The notes beneath the pieces were generated by a model that worked only from the letters and a program-made list of their open reading frames with translations, did no database searches and was not told the DNA's origin. The position numbers and the translations under genes were made by a program. Source: Megascapheus bottae (taxonomy: Eukaryota > Chordata > Mammalia > Rodentia > Geomyidae). From it: 64,000 nucleotides of DNA. Where the stretch lies: positions 868,001-932,000 of the forward strand of contig JANJXV010000191.1 of assembly GCA_024803745.1 (NCBI GenBank), written 5' to 3'. This document shows positions 36,490-48,125 of this stretch, piece by piece (position 1 is the stretch's first letter; the number at the start of each line of letters is the position of its first letter).

Positions 36490-37190
36490 TTTGGTTGTAA
36501 GACTTTAATTGCGCACCTGGGCAGTGTCCCTGGGCTCTTCAGCTCAAGGCTACAAACTTAAACACCTTGAGCCACAGTGTCACTTCTGGTTTTCTGGTGC
36601 TTAAGTGGAAGAAACAGTTTCATGCACTTTAGTGTCTGGCCTCGCTTTGAACTGTGATCCTCAGAACCCAACCTTCTGAGATCATTTCCAGCTTTTTTTT
36701 GGTGTAAGTGGTACAGAGTAATTGAACACAGGGCTTTGTGCATACTAGGCAAGCAAACTACCACTAGTGTGCACTCCAGCCTTAGATAAGGGCTTTCTTT
36801 TTCTTTTTCTTTTTTTCACTCATGGGGCTTGAACTCTGGGCCTGGATGTTTACCTTAAGCTCTTCAGCTCAAGGCAAGAGCTCTACCACTTGAGGCACAT
36901 TGTCATTTTGAATTTTCTGGATTACTTGGAAATAAGATTCTCACAGATTTTTATGCCTGGGCCGTCTTTGAACCTCGATCCTCCAGGGTAGCTAGGATTA
37001 CCAGGATGAGCCACCAGTCACGGGCATTAAATTATTATTTTTTGCATGTCCTATGGCTTCAACTCATGGCCAGAGCACTATCCTAGGGCTTGCTCAAGGA
37101 TAGCACTTTACTTCAGCCAGCCAACTCCCGGTCCAAATAGGCCACTCTTGAAGCTACAATTACAGAGATCAGCCATAATACTGGCATGTC
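36490..37190 (-). mobile_element. Cluster of Geo-type SINEs, all minus strand
   Basis: B1-like/Geo copy at about 36,490-36,680, IDL-half fragment at 36,681-36,782 (catactaggcaagcaaactaccacta), B1-like/Geo copy at 36,810-37,027, and a worn copy at 37,040-37,190. The copies abut one another, which suggests repeated insertion into the T-rich tails of earlier copies. Confidence 0.75.
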
Positions 37191-37284
37191 GTTATCTAAG
37201 TATATAATTTTTCTTCTATTTTTGATGGCTTTTCCTTAGTGTACATATTTCCTACATATTTTATGGAAAACTTCCTTCCCACTG

Positions 37285-37490
37285 GGGCCATAAGTTAAGC
37301 CTAGTGGAAGCGTTCTTGCCGAGCATGAATGAAGACCCAAGTTCAATTCCTCAGCACAACATCGATAAAAAAAGATAAAAGTGGTGCTGTGGCACATGTG
37401 ATAGAACTTGCGCCTTAAGAATAAACAAAAACAAAAACAAGGATCGTGCTCAGGTCCTGAGTCTAAGCCCAGTACTGGCAAAAAAAAATT
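37285..37490 (+). mobile_element. IDL-Geo SINE
   Basis: gcctagtggaagcgttcttgcc, gttcaattcctcagcacaac, a Geo half with gtgctgtggcaca, and the end ctgagtctaagcccagtactggcaaaaaa. Confidence 0.85.
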
Positions 37491-37524
37491 CTGCCCAAAG
37501 TAGACATTTAAACTTATTGTACTT

Positions 37525-37685
37525 TTCAAAAAATTTGTTGTTCAAGGTGATATACAAAGAGATTGCTGTTACATATGTAATGAGTACATTTCTTGTAAAC
37601 ACTGTTACCCCCTCCCCCATTTTCTCTTTCCTTTCCCCCCAAGTCATAAATTTCATTTACAACAAATATATATGTATTTTCATTC
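37525..37685 (-). mobile_element. Second copy of the LINE-3'-end-like repeat
   Basis: Shares tgttacatatgtaatgagtacatttctt and ttaccccctcccccattttctc with 30,880-30,970, so it belongs to the same family as that element. Confidence 0.45.
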
Positions 37686-37689
37686 CTGA

Positions 37690-38061
37690 AAATAATAGTT
37701 TAAAATGTGTTCAAATAAATGATGTAGGTTGATATATTTATCAAAATGGATTACTTGAACTCTAAAATAAATATTCTAAGTAATTTTTCTCATAAAATTG
37801 TAGTAATGCTATAAAACTAATATAAAAGGAATTTTAGTTATTAATTTCTTATGTTTTACTTTTAACATTATTACACTAAGCATACTGTTTATGCTATTAA
37901 TACAGACAGCATGAAATATGATTACGTAAAAAAATTAAATGATTAAAAATAGTAAGGTTGGGGGCCAGTAGTTTGGCTTGGTGGCACACACCCTGGACTG
38001 GCAAAAAAGAAGTAGGGTTAGATAAATCAGATTTATTTCCAAATGTGTGGAAAATGGTATG
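37690..38061. other. AT-rich stretch, no gene seen
   Basis: Very AT-rich with many stops in all frames. A tiny SINE scrap lies near 37,965-38,005. Otherwise nothing is recognised. Confidence 0.45.
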
Positions 38062-38263
38062 ATTTCTTGTTTGGCTAGTCCTGGGGCTTGAACTGAGGGA
38101 CCAGGAACTGTCCTTGGCCACATTTGTTCAAGGGTGGCACTCTTACACCTGAGCAACAGTGCCCCATCTGCTTTTTCTGTGTATGCAGTGTCGAGGAATT
38201 GAATCAAGGTCTTCTTGTATACTAGGCGAGCACTCTACAACTAGGCCACATTCAAAGCCAAAG
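38062..38263 (-). mobile_element. IDL-Geo SINE
   Basis: Reversed copy: tagtcctggggcttgaactgagg, then gtatactaggcgagcactctacaactaggcca. Confidence 0.85.
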
Positions 38264-38375
38264 TAGATTTTTGATGCTATTGTGGAGTTTTAATTTTCTT
38301 AAATATTTGTACAAAGCACAATGGATATATAAACAGACTTGAACTCACAGAACAGAGTCCCACATAATATTACAG

Positions 38376-39200
38376 TTACTCTGGCACTTCTCCCGATTGA
38401 CAAAACACATTTCCAGGCATCTGCTCTGTCCTTAAGCTTTGGTAGCTGACTTGTCTTTCCATGGAGGCCTGGCCTGGATTCCTGGTGATTCCATGCATTT
38501 CATAGTTCCCTGTATATCCAGTAAGGTTGTCTTCTATGGGACCAGACCTGTCTGGTTTTTGGCCCACCCAGGACCTATGTGTCTGAGGTCTCACATTATA
38601 AGTGGAAAATAAAACACAGTATAATAAGCACTGAAGAACTGCACACCATAATATTAACAATTAGAGTTTAATAGTTAGCAAAGTAAATACAATGAATACT
38701 TGACAAGAATCATGAGAGCAAGATAAAGAGACGTCTTTTTAGGAAGGGGACAGGGAAGCTCTAAATCCAGACTGGCCTCCAAGTTGCCTTCAGACAGTAA
38801 TTCTACTTCCGAGTCCTCAGAAGGGTCTCCTTCCTCATGAGAAACAGAATGTCCTTCCTGAGTTAAGAGGGGGATGGATTCTGGTTTGTCGAATGGAGAT
38901 TGAGTCTCTTTTAGTGAGATGGATGGGTCTGGATATTCTGTGAGGATGGATTCATTTTCCTCCAATGAATCCAGTATTGAGAGTACACTTGCTGTTTCCC
39001 ATGGGGACATTTTCCATGAGCCCAGCGTGTGCCCCTTCAGCTTGCACAATAAGTGGAGTGTTACTCTGACTCAGATGAACTGACTCTGGGTGGAGTGTGA
39101 AAGGAAACGGAAGGAAATCTGGCTGCTCTTTTTCTTCCTCCATAGTATCTGCAGGTTCAACTGTGTCACACATGGGGTTCAGAGCAAAAGATATATCCAT
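38376..39200 (-). pseudogene. Unassigned open-frame remnant (acidic region plus hydrophobic tail)
   Basis: On the minus strand, an 82-codon frame (39200-38952) starting MDISFALNPMC overlaps a 124-codon frame (39049-38675). The overlap suggests one coding sequence with a single frameshift. The second frame is Glu/Ser/Pro-rich (SLEENESILTEYPDPS, HEEGDPSEDSEVELLSE) and ends in a hydrophobic stretch SLYLALMILVKYSLYLLC just before its stop, like a C-terminal membrane anchor. A further frame follows at 38660-38376. It lies downstream of the RalGDS-like pseudogene on the same strand and could be a decayed linker of that gene or a separate gene. I do not recognise the family. Confidence 0.3.
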
Positions 39201-39639
39201 AGGACTCTAAACCTGTTTGGTAATTTCTACAGAAGGCCCATGCTTTCTGGAGTGCAGTGATGATTCTCAGTCTCCATCAGTCACCAGCTCCATTGGTGGG
39301 TTTTTCATCCGGAGTTCAGGATAAGCTCTTACACGATGACCCAAACCTAAGAATAGAAATAGGTACAGAGTGGACAGAGTGGACTCTGCAAGTTGAAGTG
39401 TCACTCAACTTCCATGAGGATCTAATGGAGGAACCTGTAGAACTGGAGTTTGGACTGAACACTGAGGAGGTGTAGGGTCTTTCTAATGAGTGCTTATTCC
39501 CGAGTCCTTTCAGAGGACAGACATTACCTGGCTGACACCACCCATAAAGGGCATTTTGCCAAGCTCTGTAGAAGTAAGGGCCAACCAATATCTAGACCAC
39601 ATGGGCTTCCTACTAACAGGTTCTGAGGCACCCACACCA

Positions 39640-41110
39640 GGACTTCTACTTTTTCTTGGTCTTACTGGTCGCATATTCCTCCAGCTGGTCAAAAAGTTTG
39701 TGTTTAGAAGAGCAGGTCCAAAGCTGACATGTGGAGCCTCATATAGAGCTTGAGTTGTGTCAGGGTGTGGCAGTTCTTGAACTCGTAGAAATCACTGGGG
39801 TAGAAGTCCATTCACATCGTATAGATGGAACACATGATGCTGTGGGCACATTCGGTACAAGGAAAGTGAGAGCCTTCTCTCTCCATCCTGAGCCTTTTAC
39901 CAAAGCCCCTTTCTTGCAGGATTCTAATGCTGTGGCTGTCCTGCAGAGATGTGCACTTATGTGCTGGGAGGGGGGTAAGAGACACTCGAGAACAGGATGA
40001 CTTTTACACCCCACTTCCAGAAGCTTCTGAGAGAGGCCTCTATGCATCTGTCCAAAGTAAACGCACCTTAAATTAACTAAGTAAATGCTCTAAATAAATC
40101 AATAAGTGAATGCTCTAAATAAAGAAGTAAATGCTCATTCCTCTAATCTTAGCCACCCAGCAGGCTGAGCTCTGAAGATCACAGTGGAAAGCCAGTCTAG
40201 TCAGTAAAAGTCTAAAGGCACTTGTCTTCAATTAGGCAGCAAAAAGCCAGAACTTGACCTATGACTCAAATGGTACAGTGCTAATTTTTGAACACCAAAG
40301 GGATGGCATTTAGACCTGGGTTCAGGTTCAAGTGGCAGCACTGGACCACACACCAAAATGTAAATGCTTTCAGGTTCTAACAGGCAAAGCTATCACAATC
40401 CCTCCCTGATGGCTCAAAAGTGATTCAGCCCCCAGCTTTTCCTCTGATTCCAGTATTTCACAGGCCTCCGCCATTAGTACTGACACCTCATTTCTTACTA
40501 GTAAATGGGATTTCCTAGGATGTAACCTAGGTGAGGGCTGCAGTTGGGAGCCACTTACTCATGCCTGAAATCCAACTTCTCAGTAAGCACACTGTTGAGA
40601 CTCCAGTAGCTTGTGAGGGAAATGAAATGGCATGGTGTCCCAGTCATAATGAAGTAGTTTGTGCACTTGTATCATGCTTAGCTCCCCTGTGAACACCCCA
40701 TTGAACCAAACAGGCTCAGAGAGGAGCCAAGTATTCCAAGGCTTGGCCAGGAGTGGTGAGCAAACATGGGTTTGGAGGGGGAACACTCACTTTTTCAAGA
40801 GAATTTCCAGCAACTACTACATTGTCCTCCACTATTTGAAATTGTGCAGGAAGTTTCCCACATAAAAGAGATCACCTTTCTGATAGGCAGGGATCAGCTT
40901 TGTCAGCAGCATCTCCAACAGGCCTTCCTCCAGGATCCATAGGTTACAAGGCTCATTCAGAGTCTGAGCTGACTTACCATCACACTGTATTGGCAAAACA
41001 GTGGATATTTCAAACGTAGGAATGGGACCACACTTCACACTGAGGAATTGGTATAGAGTAGATTGGAAATGACACACTCTAATCTCAGTATAGTCACTTG
41101 AAAGCACACA
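39640..41110 (-). pseudogene. RalGDS-like pseudogene, RasGEF N-terminal domain region
   Basis: RalGDS-family proteins activate Ral GTPases. Their RasGEF-N (REM) domain supports the catalytic domain. The exon at about 41,107-40,791 (minus) reads CDGKSAQTLNEPC, then EEGLLEMLLTKLIPAYQKGD and LFYVGNFL. This fits the family pattern ESALNLYETC / GTLEKLVEHLVPAFQGSD / LSYVTIFL. Three stops follow (FLHNFK-stop-WRTM), then LLEILLKK before a consensus donor gtgagtg at 40790-40784. The next piece at about 39,862-39,640 reads DFYEFKNCHTLTQLKLYMRLHMS, then, after a one-base shift, HKLFDQLEEY, which fits the second half of the same domain. Stops and shifts make it non-coding. No catalytic RasGEF domain was seen. 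The family alignment is from memory. Confidence 0.6.
40133..40345 (+). mobile_element. B1-like/Geo dimeric SINE, inside the RalGDS-like pseudogene
   Basis: cctctaatcttagccacccagcaggctgag is the B1-like half. The Geo half is worn (tgactcaaatggtacagtgcta). It sits between the two RasGEF-N pieces, in what would be an intron. Confidence 0.65.
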
Positions 41111-42480
41111 AGAAGGTTGTAGTTTGTGGGCAGGATGATGGGTTCAAATAGGTTTCCTCTCAATATACCTCATCTGAGTTGCCCTGGAGTTTCCTGGCTT
41201 TCTTCCTAGAGAAATGCCTGATATACTGGAATTTTGTCTTGGCCCTGATCCAGCATCTACTTCTTCAAGTGAGACATCCATATCTCTCATGCCTGAGATC
41301 CGAGCCTACTGACCTTTGGCAACAGCACAGCAACATCTTTCTTCCTCCTGAGCCACAGGCCAAGGGAGCTGACTTGAGCTGCTTGTCACATACAGTGGCT
41401 TGGTTACCAGGGTTCCATATTCTGTTCCATTGTGAGGGAGGTAGGGTCACATTTCAAGGCCCAATGACCAAAGCTCCTTGCTCACAGAAGACCTCCCCAA
41501 AGACATACTGGAGGCTGAATCTCCCTTCCCACCTCACATATGGATGTAGTAAACAGCACACCTTTTTGTTCAAATCCCAAGTCATTAACTAGGAGTAAGT
41601 GCTAGCCTGGTCGCAGGCTCAAAGAGCCTTTCTTAGGTAAGATCCAAACTTAACTGTCACTATTCCCCTTAGCCTTCACAAGACATTTTGCTTCACAGTG
41701 CCTTCTCAGCTTGCATTTTGCCTCTTGCACATTTTTTTGCTAGTCCTGGGACTTGACCTCAGAGCCTGACCATTGTTCTTAGGCTTTCTTTAGGCTATAG
41801 CTGTCCCACCAAGCCACAGCACCACTTCCAGAGTTTTCTATGTATATGGTACTGCAGAATCAAACCGGACTCTTTTTGTGTGGTAGCCAAGCACTCTACA
41901 AATAGATGAAACACCCAGGCCATCTTGCACATATTTTTCACTTCAATCTACTAGGACGTTGTTAGGTTTCTGTATCCTAATCTATTTTTCTTCCTGATGA
42001 ATATCTGTGCTGTCATCTGTAAAAATGCAAGTGGGAAAATCACAGAGGCATTGGTGACATAAAAAAAAGTCTTACAGACATAGATAAGTGTTCATTCTTT
42101 GTAGGAGAAAGGATATTTTGATATGAAGATGATGACTATTTATAAATACTTAATCGGGGTTTAGACTTTGGCCCAGTGGTATAGTGCTTGCCTAGCATCC
42201 ATGAAGATCTAGGTTTGAGTCCTTAATATCACACAGATATAAAAATCCATATGGCAATGTGGCTCAAGTGGCAGAGGGCTAGACTTGGGAAAAGCCAAGA
42301 GCAGTGCTCAGGCCCTGAGTTCAAGCCCCAGGAATGGCAGAAAAAACAAAAGAAAAGAAAAGAAAAGAAAAGAAATGTGCTTTTTACAAGTGATTCACTC
42401 ACAGCATTTGCCTCTGAATTCTTCGCTTCTCCATCTTGTGACTTATCCCTTTCCCTCAATGTAGACAAGAAAAACAGATT
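41110..42480 (-). repeat. Inverted, diverged, L1-free copy of the array spacer
   Basis: Read on the minus strand, this matches spacers A-D from their first base (aatctgtttttcttgtctac at 42,480) to the point of L1 insertion (catcatcctgcccacaaactacaaccttc near 41,125). Both Geo SINEs are at matching places (minus strand 41,735-41,925; plus strand 42,165-42,376). On the minus strand the sequence then runs on past the L1 insertion point (tgtgtgctttcaagtgactatac) into the RalGDS-like exon. No L1 is present. Similarity to the array spacers is clearly lower than among the spacers themselves, so it is an older paralogue. Confidence 0.85.
42350..42376. repeat. (AAAAG)n tract at a SINE tail
   Basis: Five near-perfect AAAAG units forming the tail of the plus-strand Geo SINE at 42,165-42,376. 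Confidence 0.9.
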
Positions 42481-42599
42481 TTATTACTTGCTATCCTGTT
42501 GTCAAATCTTTGGATATTAATTCAAAATACAATATTGCCTGAAATATTGTGTGTGTGCATGTGTGTGTATCTGCCAATGTGTGCATGCACACATGTGTA

Positions 42600-42780
42600 C
42601 AGGGTTTAGGGCTTACTCATAGGGCCTGTGTGATAACCCTCAGCATCTTTTCCTCAAAGGTATTGGTCTTTCACTTCTAGCTTATTATAGCTAATTGGAG
42701 TTGAGAGATTCACTCAATTTCTTGCCCTGTGCATTGGAACCCAGTGCTGGGTTCTCATATTGTTAATTGTAGCTATAGAG
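42600..42780 (-). mobile_element. Worn Geo/B1-like SINE
   Basis: Very decayed reversed copy; agctaattggagttgagagattcactcaattt matches the B1-like half. Confidence 0.45.
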
Positions 42781-43424
42781 AAGCCTGAGGTCTGGGGACC
42801 CTCGTTAGAATCCAGCCCCTGAAAGAAAGTCACTGATAGAAATCTTTATCTTCAGTTAAGCACGAATAAATAAGGCAAAAGTGGAACTGTGGCTCAGTTC
42901 CTCTTGTAGCAGCCATGAGAAAATTAGTAATTGGCAGCACCTAGTCCCTGAGAGAAATCCTTAGCACTGGTTCAAAAAAAGAAAATAATGAAAAAAATTA
43001 AAACTTGCTGAGGAATCCATAAGGATAAACGTGCCTGTGAATAATCTTGTCATTTCAGATTCCCTCAAGAGCTTATGTCTCTCTATATTTTTTTCAAGTT
43101 TTTTTTAAAGATATTTACATATTTTCTATCTTTCTTAAACAGAGATAGCCATCCACAAAACACAAACACAAACTCTCACACAGTATACCACCCACCCATA
43201 AGTGTCTGGCTATGTATATATGTATAGTCATATGTATTGATCTGTCTCTCTATACTAATATATAAATGCATAAACATATGTATTTAGACAAACAGGAAAC
43301 ATACATAGATAGGTCTCAGGCATTTCCAGATTTTGTGCAAGTCTTCTGAGTACAACTTACCATTGTATTGTTTGTCAAGATAGAGTCCCTCTAACTTTTG
43401 GCCAGCTTCTTGTCCTTTGATACT
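42781..43424. other. Non-coding stretch, no gene seen
   Basis: A worn plus-strand Geo scrap lies near 42,870-42,980 (gtggaactgtggctcag). The rest is AT-rich with no supported feature. Confidence 0.4.
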
Positions 43425-43615
43425 TTTTTCTGCCAGTCCTGGGTTTTGAACGCTAGGCCTGGATGCTGTCACTGAGCTTGAGCTTCTTGCATTCAGTAGT
43501 TTATTGCAGATAAGAGTCTCATGGAGTTTCTGTCCTGGGCTGGCTTTGAATTGTGATCCTCAGATCTCAAACTCCTGAGTAGCTAGGATGACAGTCTTGA
43601 GCTACCAGTACCTGG
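43425..43615 (-). mobile_element. B1-like/Geo dimeric SINE
   Basis: Reversed: tgccagtcctgggttttgaacgctaggcctgg, a shortened Geo half, then tcaaactcctgagtagctaggatgacag. Confidence 0.8.
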
Positions 43616-44537
43616 TTCCTTTGCCTCTTTTACCCTTTTTTTGGCCCCACCACAGGCATGGTATCTACCTTCCTATGTTCTCTCCACCTGCCCCCAGACA
43701 GGGGTCTGACAGATGCTTTCCACCCACTTATTCATGTCCTCCTCTGTATTGGCTGACAGCTAAGACATGCACTCACTTGTCTGGATGCCAAACACAAAGC
43801 CATGTGATTGTTTCTCAGTCTGGAACATCCTATCAGATTTATAGCACCACAGAGGGTCAGGTTGATGCTCCTCCAGGGCTTCTTAAATTGTTCTCATATT
43901 AATCCACAACACGTTTGTCATCACTTGTCCAGCTAATTCATGGACTAAAGCAGCATTCCCTACAAACTTAGATCCCAATACCATGAGGACACTCAAGGGT
44001 GCATTAGGAGTGTGACCTGCAGGTGGATATGAGCCTGTCTAAGTTGGAGGGGATTTCTCCACCACAGGAAATGGAATACAAATTTAGAATCTGCTTTCAT
44101 GAGGTGACAATCTCTGGCAGATGTTCTTATCAAATGTGGCACTGCCTACTTCCAGCTTAAAACATGGGTTGATGACCCAGCATAACAGTGAATGTATTCA
44201 CCCCGGCCCAACACATAGGCTGGGACCCTGAACTTTCAGGTAGCATTTGGCTTTGAAGGTCATGAGATCTTAGTCTACAAATGATGAGCCCCCTCCCGTG
44301 AGGCATAGCAAACGGAGCCAAAGTGCAACCCAGTTAAGCACCAGATCAAGCTTCCCTTCTTCAGTAGGGTATGGTTGGAAAACTGTGCATAGCTTCTGTT
44401 TGAAGCCAGTCCAGAAAGGAAAGTCCATGAAACTCTCATTTCCAGTTAACTGCCAAGAAAAAGCCAAAGATAGAGATGAAGCTCAAGAGAGCTAGAGAGC
44501 CATCTGAAAAGAATGGTTACACCCTGCAACATCCTCA
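43616..44537. other. Single-copy stretch, no gene supported
   Basis: Moderate GC and several short chance frames on both strands, none with family resemblance. No repeat recognised. Confidence 0.4.
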
Positions 44538-45215
44538 TTACCTGATCTTGAAAACATCTCTGCGTGCATCCCAGCATGCAGCCAGCATCCGGAGGTGACA
44601 GTGACCCCTGCGCCCATTGGCAATCTGCACTGTCTCTGACATCTGTAATGTGAACCTCATTCTGTTGGGTTTGTGAAGCGGTGTCAACCCTGCAGAAGGA
44701 CCCCACTGTGCCCTAACTCCCACTGTCCCCTGGGGTCCCTAGCATTCCCCCATTTGCACCCCTCCTATGGCTTCTGATCCTAGGGAGCCCTCCTGCCCTG
44801 TCCAACACTCACATGAAGTGCATATTTCTTCTCCTGGGGCAACTTCTCCACAGAGAGTACATGACATGCCCACTCTCCAGGCACGGGGAGATCCTGCCCA
44901 AGTAGCAAATCAGTGATAATGACATAAAGTGATGAATAGAATTTTAGATCCTGATGGTAGACAGTCTGCAAAATCCAAGGGAGAATGGAATTGGAGGGGA
45001 CCAGGGATCAGGATGTGGGCATGGAGCTTCCCTGCCAAGGGGGTAGGGGAAGTCACAGGCTGGGGGATGCACAGGATGATCCATGGGCCCTGTGCAGCTA
45101 CTGGGTCACCCCCTTCTTCATCCCAGGCTTTGGCTTTGAGCTCTGTGATTGTCAAGATGTGCACAGTCTGTACTCTGGCTGGCAGAAGAAAGGACCCTGG
45201 GAAGACAATTGTAGA
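44538..45215 (-). other. Splice-flanked open segments, possible exons of an unrecognised gene
   Basis: On the minus strand, a 153-base open segment (about 44,971-44,819) lies between tttgcag and gtgagtg, encoding TVYHQDLKFYSSLYVIITDL and more, phase 0 at both ends. A second segment (about 44,692-44,545) lies between cttctgcag and gtaatg. A third (about 45,190-45,105) starts after tcttcccag. Phases do not chain perfectly between the third and first segments. I do not recognise the protein. The higher GC of 44,500-46,200 fits a former gene, but chance splice motifs are common. Confidence 0.25.
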
Positions 45216-45402
45216 CCCTTTGTGAGTGTAGGAAGGGGTAGGCTGGACACCCAGTCCAAGAGGAGCTAAAACTGGAGTCGAGGGGTGTGCAAGGAGTGGG
45301 TGTCAGGGTTGTGGGCAGTCACAGTCACGGCAGAGGTGGCTCTGTCTGTGGGGTGAGTGCCTCCCTGCAGGCACAGCACTGGACATATCAGAGATCCACA
45401 TG

Positions 45403-45525
45403 AAAAGGAAAAGCTGGAAATGGCACTATGGTTCAAATTGTAGAGCATCAACCTTGAGCAAAAGAGCTCATGGACAGTACCCAGGACCTGAGTTCAAGCC
45501 TCATGACTGTAAAAGAAAAAGAACC
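45403..45525 (+). mobile_element. Geo SINE (right monomer)
   Basis: gctggaaatggcactatggttcaaattgtagag ... ggacctgagttcaagcctcatgactg, ending in an A-rich tail. Confidence 0.8.
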
Positions 45526-46744
45526 AGGACTATGAGAGGGAACCTGGTACTCTCTTGGTCTAATCAGACATAAGAAGAGGCCGGGATAGGCTGTGGAAAA
45601 ACACAGAGAACATCTTCCCCCAGCTCATCCTGTCCTGCATGCAGGGACAGCCATGTAACTAGGGCTACGGTGAGATCATCTTCACCCATGTGCTGCCATC
45701 TGAATTGTAGGCCTCTGTCCTGCATGGGGTGCCCTGATGGCTGAGCAGGTGCCCTAACCCTAGATGGAGAGCAGCCACTGACTGTGGTATCTAAGGAGAG
45801 ATCTGTTCCATAGCTATCAGGCCACCCAGCATGGGAGCCATAACCACCCCTCACCCAGGTAGAGGCCAATGGTTCTCCAGGTGCTACTAACATTGCCCCA
45901 CCCCTAGCTCTGGGTACACGTGACATTCCCTCCACAAGGAGCAGGACTAAGTGAAGGATCAGGAAGCTGCCTATGGGCTTCAGATGATGGCCAGGCTGGC
46001 ACTACAGATGGCCTCAATCTGTCAGCACCTTCCCCTGCCTCCATCCTTCCTCCATCATGCCTCTCTACCTCCCACCCATTAACCTTGGAAACCAATGAAC
46101 TGGGCTCTCATCATTCCTCTCATCTCTTCACCCACCTTGCCATGCGTCCATCCCTCTGTCACTTCCACCCCACACACATCCCACCACCAGCCACCCTCTA
46201 GCTTATGAGGATCCCAGAGGAAGCTCTTGGTGAAGGGCTTGTGACCACAAAACAGTTACTATCACCCGCTCCGGCCTGATCCACCACAGAATAAGAACAG
46301 CCAAGCAGGCACACACTGCAGCAGAGTTGCTCTGCTGCCACTCTGATTTCTTCATGGCCAGGACTTGGCTCTCCTCAGCCTCTCAGCTCAGTAACCAGAA
46401 CATTGTGCTTTCACAGAGCCATGGCTTCCAGTCTCCATGGACACAATGACATCAAGGTGATGCCAACTTCCTCATCTCTATATACTTCTAACTATGGGAT
46501 GGGAGTTGAGGTTCTCTTCTGTCACTCCATCCGCTAAGAGGCTCATGCAGATTTCTATCTTTTGCTCATCATGGTGACTCTTTGGTTAACAAGTCACTGC
46601 TGGGCTTCCAGTTCACGACATATAGAACCCATACTCCAACACTTTTCTTAGAAGGACTGATGACTTTTAAATATTCTCTAGTTCCTTCTTTCTTTCATTT
46701 ATATATTTCCCTTCCTCACATACTTCTCTTTTTTTACCTTCCTT
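45526..46744. other. GC-richer single-copy stretch, no gene supported
   Basis: Frames such as 45935-45564 (minus) are open for 123 codons but show no family resemblance. C-rich, CCACC-type simple sequence lies near 46,020-46,200. Confidence 0.4.
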
Positions 46745-46970
46745 CTTTCATTCCTGGCCTTGAACTCAAACCCTGGAGCTTTTTCTTAGCTGTTCTTTGC
46801 TCAAGGTAGCACTCTAGCTCTTGAGCCACAGCTCTACTTCAATCTTTGTTCTTGCTCTAAACTGGGAGTATGAGTCTCATGCATTTTTCCCTTTGCTGGG
46901 TTGGTTTTAAACCACAATACTAAGATCAGGATCCTGAATATGCCTCGGATTACAGGTATTATCTAATCAA
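46745..46970 (-). mobile_element. Worn B1-like/Geo SINE
   Basis: cattcctggccttgaactcaaaccctggagc, gctcaaggtagcactctagctcttgagccac, then a decayed B1-like half. Confidence 0.65.
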
Positions 46971-47904
46971 AACAAATTCCTGATTTCTTTTTTAGACATA
47001 ACTAGTTCTTTCAGGTGAGCCACCAGCCACTCATGCAAGAGCATTGCAAGATCCCAGCATTCATCTTGTCTCCAGTCTTATTCCATCCATCTCACAATGG
47101 TCATCTAAAGCACCCTGCTGCATGCCTGAAGTCGCAAGGAACGTTCTCAACGCCATGAGAACCCCCCTTAAGCTCTGCCTCAGACATGCCCAGCCCCCAT
47201 CCCACTTCCACATGAGCATTTGTTTAGGAGAAATTTCCTGAGTACATCATCATCTTTTCCTCACCATTCAAATTTCATCTTTGGAGTCATTTCTCCCAGA
47301 CAAAGAGGAACATGATCCATGGTTTGATAGCAGCTCCAGCTTCATAGTCCCAGCCACCAACACCCCCCCCATTACCCTGCCAGACACCTGAATTCAAGGA
47401 CAATGTTTTCACTACCCCTGACTCTTATCAAATGTTTTAACTTATACAGTGCATTAAAATAATTTTACTAAATGGAATAAACACATGGCATCAAGCTTCA
47501 GAATCTTTGCACCTGAACTTTTAGTGAATCACAGACACACCAGCATTTCTGTAGCCAACAGAAATCTTAGCTTTGAGATTTCAGCATTCCTGGTATCCAA
47601 GTTTGGATGTGCTAACACTGCCCTTAATGGGGCACTTCAATCACACAATCCCACAACAATCAATGTCATTTGACATTCACTGGTAGGTGGTGCTAGGAAA
47701 AAGACTGATGTGCCAACTCCATGCTGGCTTGACCTATGCCATCTTCAAACCTGGAGCAAGTGGGGCTCCTCTCTCCATGACACCTTTTGTCTACTACCCC
47801 AGGAGGACCTTTACCTTGAGACAAAATTATGAAGACTATCTCTACCAGCAAAGATTCCAGTGAGATGTGCCTACATGGATAAAGCTAAAATCTCACTAAA
47901 GTGA
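46971..47904. other. Single-copy stretch, no gene supported
   Basis: No open frame above about 65 codons and no repeat recognised. Confidence 0.4.
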
Positions 47905-48125
47905 GGTTGTTGGCAGTGCTGGAGCCTGAACTCAGGGCCTGGGCACTAAGCATTTGTACTCAAGACCAGCCCTTTACCACTTGAGCCCAAATTCCATTCC
48001 CAGCTGTTTTTATTTTTGGTAGTAAGAATCTATCAGACTTTCCTGTTCTAGGTGACTTGGAACTTCCATACTCAGATCTCAGCCTCCTGACCAGCCTGGA
48101 ATAAAAGTGTGGATCAGCCATGCGC
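47905..48125 (-). mobile_element. B1-like/Geo dimeric SINE
   Basis: Reversed: tggagcctgaactcagggcctgggcact, taccacttgagccc, then ctcagatctcagcctcctgaccagcc. Confidence 0.75.

Noticed and set aside
36281..36508. Ser/Leu-repeat plus-strand frame
   Set aside because: A reading of the TC/TCTG simple repeat.
45564..45935. 123-codon minus-strand frame in GC-richer DNA
   Set aside because: No family resemblance, no convincing splice sites or start context. A chance frame is the simplest reading.
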